Position numbers and translations under genes: made by a program. A DNA stretch of 52,166 bases, taken from NCBI GenBank assembly GCA_902496945.1, contig CABVDE010000010.1, positions 1 to 52,166 on the forward strand, read 5' to 3'. The notes beneath the pieces were generated by a model. That model ran no database searches. It was not told the DNA's origin and saw only the letters and a program-made list of their open reading frames with translations. Below are positions 43,068-52,166 of the stretch, piece after piece. Source of the stretch: an uncultured Collinsella sp. (GTDB lineage: Bacteria; Actinomycetota; Coriobacteriia; Coriobacteriales; Coriobacteriaceae). Position 1 is the stretch's first letter, and every line of letters begins with the position of its first letter.

Positions 43068-43076
43068 TGCTAAGCT
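43068..43076 (+). promoter_or_regulatory. Extended -10 element before the MATE gene
   Basis: TGCTAAGCT, 63 bases before the start; no -35 match. Confidence 0.3.
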
Positions 43077-43138
43077 GGTTTTGGCTTTGGTTTTAAATTG
43101 CTGTTTTGTTGTTTGACGTACGCTTGCGGGGAGGGCGT

Positions 43139-44488
43139 GTGGCTAAGAAATCTACGGCTATCGATGTAACGCAGGGCGTCATTTGGCAACAGCTGCTGTC
43201 GCTGTGCGTCCCTATCTTCTTTAGTTCGTTCTTTCAGCAGGCATACACGCTTATCGGTACCTATATCGTCGGTCAGTTTGGCGGCAAGCTCGCGCTGGGT
43301 GGTATTCAGGCCACGATGGTGCTCACCGAGCTCTGCATTGGCTTTTGTGTTGGCGTCGGCGCCGGCTGCGCGGTCATTACGGGCCAGTTTTTTGGCCAGC
43401 ACGATGATGAGCGCCTGAGCCGTTCGGTCCATACGGCCATGACGCTTGCCTTGGTGGGTGGCATCGTCGTTTCCATTCTTGGCATGGTTTTTGTCGAGCC
43501 TATGCTGGTGTTGATGAACACGCCGCTTGAACTATTGACCGAGGGTGTGGCGTATGCCCGCTGCTATTTTGCCGCGATGGTTGCGGCGCTGCTGCTCAAT
43601 ATGGGCACCGCGCTGCTGCGCGCCGTGGGCGACACGCGTGGCCCTGCGATCATTATTGCGTCCGGCTGCTTCGTCAATGTAGTGCTCGACATCATCTTTG
43701 TCGCCGTGCTGCATATGGAGGCATTGGGCTGCGGCATCGCGGTGGCGCTGACCATTTGTTCCGATGCCGCGATGATCGTGATTCGTATGATGCACGCACC
43801 GGGTGCGTGGCGGCTTTCACTGTCCAAGCTCGGCATCGATCGCGGTATTTGTAAGAGCATGATCTCGTGTGGTCTGCCGCTTGGATTTCAGTCGGCTGCC
43901 TATTCGATCTCGAACGTGCTGATCCAGGTGTCGGTGAATTCGTTTGGCGCCGACGTCACGACTGCCTGGGGTCTATCTGGGCGCCTGGATGGCATTATCT
44001 GGATGGTGACCGAGGCGCTCGGCGTTTCGATCACCACGTTCTCGGCGCAGAACTTTGGCGCGCGCAATTACGAGCGCATGCGTAAGGGATATCACACGTC
44101 GCTCTTGCTTTCGTTTGTGCTGATCGGTGGTCTTTCAGCCGTATTGATGGTGTTCTCGGGTCCGTTATCGCGCTTGTTTATCGATGATGCCGCGATTTCG
44201 GGTTACACCACGACCATCATTCATTTCATCGCGCCGTTCTACGCGATTTTCTCGATTATCGAGAACGCGTCTGGCTCCATCCGTGGCGCCGGCGTGAGCT
44301 TGCAGCCTATGGTGCTCACCATCTTTGGCACGGTTGTGCTCAGGGTGATCTGGGTGTTTGCAATCATGCCCTTCGACCCGTCGCTCGAGCACCTACTGCT
44401 GGTCTACCCCGTAACCTGGCTCATCACGGCCACGATGTTCACCATCTACCACCACAGCGGCAACTGGCTCGGTCGCGCCGCCGCCTAG
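43139..44488 (+). CDS. MATE-family multidrug/solute exporter
   Basis: A 449-residue inner-membrane protein with about 12 membrane spans. GTG 43139 follows GGGGAGGG; the longer frame start at 43106 lacks a site. The MATE signs are IWQQLLSLCVPIFFSSFFQQAYTL split around the first span, GTALLRAVGDTRGPAI in the loop after span five, GLPLGFQSAAYSISNVLIQ opening the second half, and a matching second-half motif SGSIRGAGVSLQPM. It exports cationic drugs or metabolites using a sodium or proton gradient. The substrate is unknown. It stands alone with its own weak promoter. Confidence 0.9.
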   Translation: MAKKSTAIDVTQGVIWQQLLSLCVPIFFSSFFQQAYTLIGTYIVGQFGGKLALGGIQATMVLTELCIGFCVGVGAGCAVITGQFFGQHDDERLSRSVHTAMTLALVGGIVVSILGMVFVEPMLVLMNTPLELLTEGVAYARCYFAAMVAALLLNMGTALLRAVGDTRGPAIIIASGCFVNVVLDIIFVAVLHMEALGCGIAVALTICSDAAMIVIRMMHAPGAWRLSLSKLGIDRGICKSMISCGLPLGFQSAAYSISNVLIQVSVNSFGADVTTAWGLSGRLDGIIWMVTEALGVSITTFSAQNFGARNYERMRKGYHTSLLLSFVLIGGLSAVLMVFSGPLSRLFIDDAAISGYTTTIIHFIAPFYAIFSIIENASGSIRGAGVSLQPMVLTIFGTVVLRVIWVFAIMPFDPSLEHLLLVYPVTWLITATMFTIYHHSGNWLGRAAA

Positions 44489-44512
44489 CCACTCATCCTC
44501 CTACCCCTCATG

Positions 44513-44578
44513 AGTTGCGGTGAAATGGTTCCTGATTTGGCCATTTGGGGGTCAGACAGGAACTATTCCACCGCAACT
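44513..44578. repeat. Long palindrome between the MATE gene and cobO
   Basis: Arms of 22 bases (44513-44534, starting AGTTGCGGTG, and 44557-44578) pair with two mismatches around a 22-base loop that contains GGGGGTCAG. It lies between converging genes and could terminate both. Confidence 0.65.
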
Positions 44579-44618
44579 TTATCGAGTGATCCGTAGGGGT
44601 CGGAGGGAAACGGATCAT

Positions 44619-45104
44619 TTAGTATTCGATGCCTTGGCGGGCTAGGAGGCCTTCGTCGAAGTAGTGTTTGACGGGGCGCATTTCGGTGACCAGGTCGGCG
44701 AGGTCCGCCAGCGGCAGCAGCCCGCGGCCGGTCAGTACGAGCTCCGTGGTGACAGGCTTCAGCGCGATCAGCCCTTCTACATCCTCTCGCGTTACAAAGC
44801 CGCGGCGCATTGCCTCGCCGAGTTCGTCCAGAATGAGTACGTCGACCGCGCTGATCTGTTCGCGTGCTATCTCCATAATCTGTGCCGCGCAGGCCTCGGG
44901 CGTGTCGCGGTCGGCCTGCACAATCCGCAGTCCCAGGCGCGGTGCGGCATCGTGCTCGGCGCAGTGCAGCTTCTTAGCAAACTGCAGCATAAGCACGTCG
45001 AGTCCGTAGCCCGTTGCGCGCAGGGCTAGCCCTAACGCAGCCGTCGTCTTGCCCTTGCCGTCGCCCGTATAGATTTGAACCTTGCCGACTTCCAGTGATG
45101 CCAT
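44619..45104 (-). CDS. cobO: Cob(I)yrinic acid a,c-diamide adenosyltransferase (CobO/BtuR type)
   Basis: A 161-residue enzyme that transfers adenosyl from ATP to cobalt, making adenosylcobalamin. The P-loop is IYTGDGKGKTTAALGLALRA. Other family blocks are DVLILDELGEAMRRGF (Walker-B-like), ELVLTGRGLLPLADLADLVTEM and VKHYFDEGLLARQGIEY. It is slightly short (E. coli BtuR is ~196) because the N-terminal lid is missing. No other cobalamin genes are near; the product may serve salvaged corrinoids. Confidence 0.92.
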   Translation of the reverse strand: MASLEVGKVQIYTGDGKGKTTAALGLALRATGYGLDVLMLQFAKKLHCAEHDAAPRLGLRIVQADRDTPEACAAQIMEIAREQISAVDVLILDELGEAMRRGFVTREDVEGLIALKPVTTELVLTGRGLLPLADLADLVTEMRPVKHYFDEGLLARQGIEY

Positions 45105-45153
45105 CTCTGTCCTTTCGTGCCCAGCGTCGGTTTATCGTCGCTCGGGTTGGGTA

Positions 45154-45159
45154 TTCTAG
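45154..45159 (+). promoter_or_regulatory. Probable ftsH -10 box
   Basis: TATTCT at about 45153-45159, some 25 bases before the ftsH start and between divergent cobO and ftsH. No strong -35 box. Confidence 0.3.
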
Positions 45160-45181
45160 AAACCATTATCAACCCCAGTAG

Positions 45182-47089
45182 ATGGAGTTCAAGCAGATGG
45201 AGATGGATGACAACAAACGTAGGCGGAATATGATCCTCTACGTGCTCATCGCCTTCGTCGTCTACCTCGTGCTCTCGACCGTCCTGTTCCCCAACATCGG
45301 TCACACGCAGCAGATTACGAAGACCGATTACTCGACGTTTGTCAAAGCGCTCGATAAGAAGAGTGTGGACAAGGTCGAGTACAACACCGACGATTACACG
45401 ATTTATTACACCAAGAAGGGTGAGGACGAGAACATCGCCTATAAGACGACCGGCGTGCCGAATGACGCGGGCTTTACCGATCGCGTGCTTGAATCCGGTG
45501 CGTCCTTGGAGTCGGTCGTTCCCAATAAAAACTCGGGTTTGATGACCTACTACCTGCTCACCCTCATTCTTCCCATGGCGATTTTCTTCCTCATCGGCTG
45601 GTGGCTCAACCGTCGCATGAAGAAGGCCATGGGTGATGACGGCCCGTCGATGAACTTTGGCGGTGGCGGTTTTGGCGGCGGCGGACTGGGCAAGTCCGGC
45701 GCGCGCGTGATCGCTTCCAAGGACGTGGGCGTGACCTTTAAGGACGTCGCCGGTCAGGAAGAGGCCAAGGAGTCCCTCAAGGAGGTTGTCGATTTTCTGG
45801 AGAAGCCTCAGCGCTACGAGGAGATCGGCGCCAAGCTGCCGCGCGGCGCTCTCCTTGTTGGCCCTCCGGGTACCGGTAAGACCTTGCTCGCCAAGGCCGT
45901 TGCCGGCGAGGCGGGCGTGCCGTTCTTTAGCATTTCGGGCTCTGAGTTCGTTGAGATGTTTGTTGGTCGCGGCGCCGCTAAGGTGCGTGACCTGTTTAAG
46001 CAGGCCAAGGAAAAGGCCCCGTGCATCGTCTTTATCGATGAGATCGATACCATCGGTAAGAAGCGCGATGGCGGCGGCTTTAGCGGCAACGACGAGCGCG
46101 AGCAGACGCTCAACCAGCTGCTGACCGAGATGGACGGTTTCGATAACCATAAGGGTATCGTCGTCCTCGCTGCTACCAACCGTCCCGACAGCCTGGATCC
46201 GGCTCTGCTGCGTCCCGGTCGTTTTGACCGCCGCATTCCCGTTGAGCTGCCCGACCTGACCGGACGTAAGAACATCCTTGAGCTGCACGCCAAGAGCGTA
46301 AAGACCCAGCCGCCAATCGACCTGACTGCGATTGCCCGCGCCACTCCCGGTGCCTCGGGTGCCGACCTGGCAAACATCATCAACGAGGGTGCCCTGCGCG
46401 CCGTCCGCGAGGGTCGCAAGCGCGCCACGCAGGACGATTTTGAGGAGTCGGTGGAGGTCGTCATCGCCGGCCAGCAGCGTAAGTCCACGGTGCTGTCCGA
46501 CCACGAGAAGCAGGTCGTTTCCTACCACGAGATCGGCCATGCCATCGTCGCTGCTCGCCAGAAGGGCTCTGCGCCGGTTACCAAGATCACCATCGTGCCG
46601 CGCACGAGCGGTGCTCTGGGCTATACCATGCAGGTCGAGGAGGACGAGCGTTTCCTGACCACGCGCCAGGAGATTTTGGACAAGCTCGCCGTCTACTGCG
46701 GCGGCCGCGCGGCCGAGGAGCTCATCTTTGGCGAGATGACGACCGGTGCCGCCAACGATATCGAGCAGGCCACCAAGCTTGCCCGCAACATGGTGACCCG
46801 CTTTGGTATGTCCGATGAGTTTGGCATGATGGCGCTCGGTACCGTGCAGAACGCCTATCTCAATCAGGACACGTCGCCCACTTGCGCCCCGGGTACGGCC
46901 GAGCGCGTGGACGCGATCGTTGCCAAGCTGATCGAGGACGCGCACGATCGTGCCCTGCAGATCCTCAAAGAGAACAAGTTCAAGCTCCATGAGCTTGCTC
47001 GTTATCTGTACAAGAAGGAGACGATCACGGGCGAGGAGTTCATGAACCTCCTCACGCGCGAGAATCCGCTGATGCCCAAGCAGCAGTAA
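45182..47089 (+). CDS. ftsH: ATP-dependent zinc metalloprotease FtsH
   Basis: A 635-residue membrane protease. Two membrane spans (about residues 17-34 and 121-142) flank an external domain of ~85 residues; a Gly-rich linker GGGGFGGGGLG follows. The AAA domain has Walker A GPPGTGKT (227-234), Walker B FIDEID and the second region of homology. The protease site is HEIGH (449-453), with the third zinc ligand further on in the EQATKLARNM region. The start may be ATG 45182, 45197 or 45203; GGAG lies ten bases before 45197. It degrades unassembled membrane and regulatory proteins. Confidence 0.96.
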   Translation: MEFKQMEMDDNKRRRNMILYVLIAFVVYLVLSTVLFPNIGHTQQITKTDYSTFVKALDKKSVDKVEYNTDDYTIYYTKKGEDENIAYKTTGVPNDAGFTDRVLESGASLESVVPNKNSGLMTYYLLTLILPMAIFFLIGWWLNRRMKKAMGDDGPSMNFGGGGFGGGGLGKSGARVIASKDVGVTFKDVAGQEEAKESLKEVVDFLEKPQRYEEIGAKLPRGALLVGPPGTGKTLLAKAVAGEAGVPFFSISGSEFVEMFVGRGAAKVRDLFKQAKEKAPCIVFIDEIDTIGKKRDGGGFSGNDEREQTLNQLLTEMDGFDNHKGIVVLAATNRPDSLDPALLRPGRFDRRIPVELPDLTGRKNILELHAKSVKTQPPIDLTAIARATPGASGADLANIINEGALRAVREGRKRATQDDFEESVEVVIAGQQRKSTVLSDHEKQVVSYHEIGHAIVAARQKGSAPVTKITIVPRTSGALGYTMQVEEDERFLTTRQEILDKLAVYCGGRAAEELIFGEMTTGAANDIEQATKLARNMVTRFGMSDEFGMMALGTVQNAYLNQDTSPTCAPGTAERVDAIVAKLIEDAHDRALQILKENKFKLHELARYLYKKETITGEEFMNLLTRENPLMPKQQ

Positions 47090-47115
47090 CGCTGCTGTCA
47101 GGTTGGTAACCGACA

Positions 47116-47156
47116 ACGCCCCATTTGAGTGCTTATCTCAAATGGGGCGTTCTGCT
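47116..47156 (+). terminator. ftsH intrinsic terminator
   Basis: A perfect 14-bp stem (ACGCCCCATTTGAG with CTCAAATGGGGCGT) and a seven-base loop, followed by TCTGCTT. Confidence 0.75.
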
Positions 47157-47170
47157 TGAGAGGGATGTAA

Positions 47171-47623
47171 ATGAAGATCGTGGTGAGCGCCTGCTTGATG
47201 GGCGAGAGTTGCAAGTATAACGGTCTTGATAATTACCATCACGAGCTGGTCGAGGCTTGCGAGCGCACGGGGACCGAAGTGCTTCTCGTATGCCCCGAGG
47301 TTTTTGGCGGTCTACCCACGCCGCGCGACCCATCCGAGATTGTAGAAGGTGAGGTTCGTACCCGCGAGGGCGCGTCGGTTGATCGCGAGTTTCGCCTGGG
47401 TGCCGAGCACGCGCTCGATATGTGCGAGCAGGCGGGCGGCCCGTCCGAGATCGCCGCGTGCATCCTGCAGGACCGTAGTCCTTCATGCGGCGCGGGCCGC
47501 ATCTACGATGGCACGTTTAGCGGCACGCTTACCGCGGGTAACGGCGTCTTCGTCGACTTGCTCCTTCGCCACGGCTACCGCGTGATCCGCGCAAGCGAAT
47601 TCGACCCCAGCTTGCTTGAGTAA
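47171..47623 (+). CDS. DUF523 family protein
   Basis: A 150-residue soluble protein. It begins KIVVSACLMGESCKYNG, with the paired cysteines of the family, and contains CPEVFGGLPTPRDPSEI and LQDRSPSCGAGRIYDGTFSG. The three or four conserved cysteines suggest a metal or cluster site. The family (YbbK-like) has no settled function. GAGGGATG precedes ATG 47171. It stands alone between terminators. Confidence 0.88.
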   Translation: MKIVVSACLMGESCKYNGLDNYHHELVEACERTGTEVLLVCPEVFGGLPTPRDPSEIVEGEVRTREGASVDREFRLGAEHALDMCEQAGGPSEIAACILQDRSPSCGAGRIYDGTFSGTLTAGNGVFVDLLLRHGYRVIRASEFDPSLLE

Positions 47624-47626
47624 TAA

Positions 47627-47667
47627 AAAAACCACCACAAAGGTGCCTGTCCCCTTTGTGTGGTTTT
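47627..47667. terminator. Bidirectional terminator / palindrome between DUF523 and gldA-like genes
   Basis: AAAACCACCACAAAGG (47627-47642) pairs with CCTTTGTGTGGTTTT (47653-47667) with one bulged base. A and T runs at both ends allow termination in both directions. The CCTGTCCCC core is akin to the palindrome at 7081. Confidence 0.75.
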
Positions 47668-47673
47668 GGTCGG

Positions 47674-48762
47674 TTAGGCCAGGATGGAGTGGCCGTAGGC
47701 GTTGGCGGCCTTGATGGCGGCAGCGAACTTCTCGTCGGTGAAGGGCTCCGGATTGCCCTGCTTCCACTCGTTGGTGGCGTGGGCGAACTCGCATAGCGCT
47801 GGGATATCGGCCTCGGAAAGTCCGACCTGCTCAAGCGTTACGGGCAGGTCCATCTGCTTGTTAAAGGCGGCGTAGCGCTCAAGGTTCTCGGTGTCGCCCG
47901 TGTATGCGAACAGCACCAGCACGCCCAGGCTCACGACCTCGCCGTGCAGGTAGGTTCCCTCGCGCGGGATGCTGCAGGTGGCGTTGTAGAACGCGTGCGC
48001 CACGCTCGAGTTGTAGTAGTAATCGTTTTGGTTGGTCAGGTTCGAGACATAGCCCGTGTTGACCACGATGTCGAGCGCGATTTGCTTGACGGCTTCGCTC
48101 GACAGGTTCTCGCGCACGTCCTCAAGACCCTGGACGCCATAGGTAAACAGGGGCTCGGAGCAGGTGTGGGCAAGCGCAAGGCCAAGGCCTGCGGTGTGCT
48201 CCAGGTTACCGGCGCTCGTGGCATACTCGACCTCGGGCTGCTTGGACAGGGCATCGCCCACGCCGGCCCAGAAGTACTCCGCCGGAGCCTCGGCGATGAT
48301 CTTGGGGTTGATGAAGATGTGCGCGGGGCGGTTGGGGTACGAATAGCCCTCGAGCGAACCGTCATCGTTGTAGACAACCGCAATGGCGGTCGCAGCCGAG
48401 CAATTGGAACAGATCGTCGGCACGGTAAAGACGATCTTCTTGAGCTCGATGGCAGCCGTCTTGACGGTGTCGAGCGCTTTGCCGCCGCCACAGGCGATAA
48501 GCACGTCGGCTTCCTGGCAGGCGGGGGAGTTCACGACCTTGGCGATATTGGCACGCGTGCTGTTGGTACCGTAGACGCGCGTCTCCAGTACCTCGACGTC
48601 GGTGCCCTCAAGTGCCGCCTCAATGCCGGGCAGCGCTGCAGCCAGTGCGCGCTTGCCGCCAATGATGGCGACCTTCGTCGCTCCATATTCGGCCAGTGCG
48701 GCGGGCAGCTCGGTAAAGCAATCCTCGCCAACGGTGTAGTCGCTCATTCCGATGGTGCGCAT
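47674..48762 (-). CDS. GldA-type iron/zinc alcohol dehydrogenase (glycerol dehydrogenase family)
   Basis: A 362-residue NAD-dependent enzyme. The nucleotide loop is GGGKALDT (92-99). The metal ligands fit Asp170 (GVGDALSK), His256 (AHAFYN) and His273 (LHGEVVSLG), nearly the same numbers as in Bacillus glycerol dehydrogenase. TICSNCSAATAIAVVY is the conserved catalytic strand. It oxidises glycerol or reduces a hydroxyketone; the HcxA-type hydroxycarboxylate reductases share this fold, so the substrate is open. AGAAGG precedes ATG 48762. No dihydroxyacetone kinase genes are adjacent. Confidence 0.88.
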   Translation of the reverse strand: MRTIGMSDYTVGEDCFTELPAALAEYGATKVAIIGGKRALAAALPGIEAALEGTDVEVLETRVYGTNSTRANIAKVVNSPACQEADVLIACGGGKALDTVKTAAIELKKIVFTVPTICSNCSAATAIAVVYNDDGSLEGYSYPNRPAHIFINPKIIAEAPAEYFWAGVGDALSKQPEVEYATSAGNLEHTAGLGLALAHTCSEPLFTYGVQGLEDVRENLSSEAVKQIALDIVVNTGYVSNLTNQNDYYYNSSVAHAFYNATCSIPREGTYLHGEVVSLGVLVLFAYTGDTENLERYAAFNKQMDLPVTLEQVGLSEADIPALCEFAHATNEWKQGNPEPFTDEKFAAAIKAANAYGHSILA

Positions 48763-48916
48763 AGTAGCCTTCTTTCGTTCGATAAAGTGCTTTCAGGTAT
48801 TTTGCTCCAATGCGGCCGCATCAGTCGCGAGAATTTCAAACCAAAATTCCGAACGTATAAAACCAGTGTTGAGGGTTTTTCGTCGGCGCGGAACGTGCTA
48901 GCATACTCCGCATAAG

Positions 48917-49217
48917 CGTTGATGGGGACGAGTAGTCGGCCGTCCGCATGCTACAGAGAGCGGGGAGCGCTGAGAACCCGTGCATGCGACCGATGAAAAT
49001 CACCCCGGAGCTGCGGTCCCAACGGACGTGCCGCGCAGGCACGTCTTAGTAGATATCGCCGAGATGGTCGTCGATACAGGCCAGCCGAGTAACGGATGCG
49101 AGCGCGCGGCGACGCGGGCGAGGGCATCTAAGCTGGGTGGTTAAGCGAAGAGCTTTTACGGGCAGACTGCCTGTCTTGTGGCGCTTCGTCCCAGCTTGCA
49201 GGGACGGGCGCTTTTTT
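48917..49217 (+). promoter_or_regulatory. T-box riboswitch controlling ileS (tRNA-Ile sensing)
   Basis: Stem I is closed by CGTT/AACG and GGGAC/GTCCC (48917-49024). It holds GAGTAG and AGAGAG (48955-48960), the usual internal-loop sequences, and a specifier codon ATC (48999-49001) in GATGAAAATCACC, matching tRNA-Ile(GAU). The T-box is GGGTGGTTAAGCG (49135-49147), a divergent form with TGGT to pair the ACCA end. AAGCTGGG (49130-49137) pairs with CCCAGCTT (49190-49197) as antiterminator. That excludes the terminator stem GCGC..CGTCCC/GGGACG..GCGC, which runs into six T residues (49212-49217). Uncharged tRNA-Ile should switch the gene on. Confidence 0.9.
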
Positions 49218-49260
49218 GGTGCCCAGAGGGCGTGCGCGCCCATGACAAGAAAGGGGTACC

Positions 49261-52058
<2,798 letters not shown>

Positions 52059-52062
<4 letters not shown>

Positions 52063-52091
52063 TTACGCGGTTTTACAAACCGCGTAACTAC
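52059..52091 (+). terminator. ileS terminator hairpin
   Basis: A perfect 15-bp stem (arm AGTTACGCGGTTT and its complement) around TAC, overlapping the ileS stop codon. A short TTG follows instead of a T-tract. Confidence 0.65.
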
Positions 52092-52113
52092 TTGACGCTG
52101 CAAACCCGCCAGA

Positions 52114-52165
52114 GCGGCAATCTGCCTTTCAGCTACGGCGGCATGACCAGAAGGTCTATGCCGCC
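52114..52165. repeat. Repeat fragment and hairpin at the window edge
   Basis: CGGCAATCTGC (52115-52125) is identical to 9571-9581 in the guaB palindrome. GGCGGCAT (52137-52144) pairs with ATGCCGCC (52158-52165) and an inner GACC/GGTC. It is probably part of an element cut by the window end. Confidence 0.35.
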
Positions 52166-52166
52166 T

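Overview
The window looks like a chromosomal segment of a GC-rich Gram-positive actinobacterium of the class Coriobacteriia, most likely Collinsella or a close relative. The grounds are the protein sequences, the joined translation, primase and secretion operons, the lack of ylxR/ylxQ between nusA and infB, and a high-GC codon style. The genus is inferred from remembered sequence character, not from a search. I found no phage, plasmid, CRISPR array or intact insertion sequence.

Layout. 1-3720: the 3' end of an exopolysaccharide locus, with the tail of a PelG-like transporter, a CotH-type kinase lipoprotein, a VTC-domain protein and a DUF4956 membrane protein, closed by a hairpin. 3783-5999: a decayed sucrose locus. 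The LacI/ScrR-type repressor and its operator are intact, but the sucrose PTS transporter is cut at both ends, frameshifted and fused to the last ~50 residues of a GH32 sucrose-6-phosphate hydrolase. 6039-9594: a Cys/Met-metabolism PLP-enzyme relative without the expected lysine, a short ModE-like DNA-binding protein, and guaB, whose product closely resembles Tritrichomonas foetus IMP dehydrogenase. 9724-12507: leuS behind a very long nested hairpin. 12593-22760: rimP-nusA-infB-rbfA-nrnA-truB-ribF-dnaG, tightly packed and started by a consensus promoter followed at once by an intrinsic terminator. 22813-24261: rpoD.

24351-24517: a tRNA-Asn gene with its own promoter and terminator. 24678-39631: a long same-strand run from lipid and cell-envelope genes to secretion genes: asp23-like, fakA, recG, rsmD, coaD, a coiled-coil protein, yceD, rpmF, plsX, acpP, rnc, smc, ftsY, ffh. 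39682-47667: a DUF134/NifX-type metal protein on the minus strand, thyA-folA, a TrmH-type methyltransferase, a MATE exporter, cobO (minus), ftsH and a DUF523 gene. 47674-52091: a GldA-type dehydrogenase (minus) and ileS under a T-box leader with an AUC isoleucine specifier.

Most genes are core housekeeping: purine synthesis, aminoacylation, translation initiation, replication priming, fatty-acid and CoA supply, SRP targeting and folate. The accessory interest lies in the first 9.9 kb and in the intergenic structures. These include at least four long palindromes with GGGAC/GTCCC-type cores, a second imperfect-palindrome family, a possible terminal-inverted-repeat element, attenuator-like hairpins, and operators still present at the scrR-like and DUF134/NifX genes.
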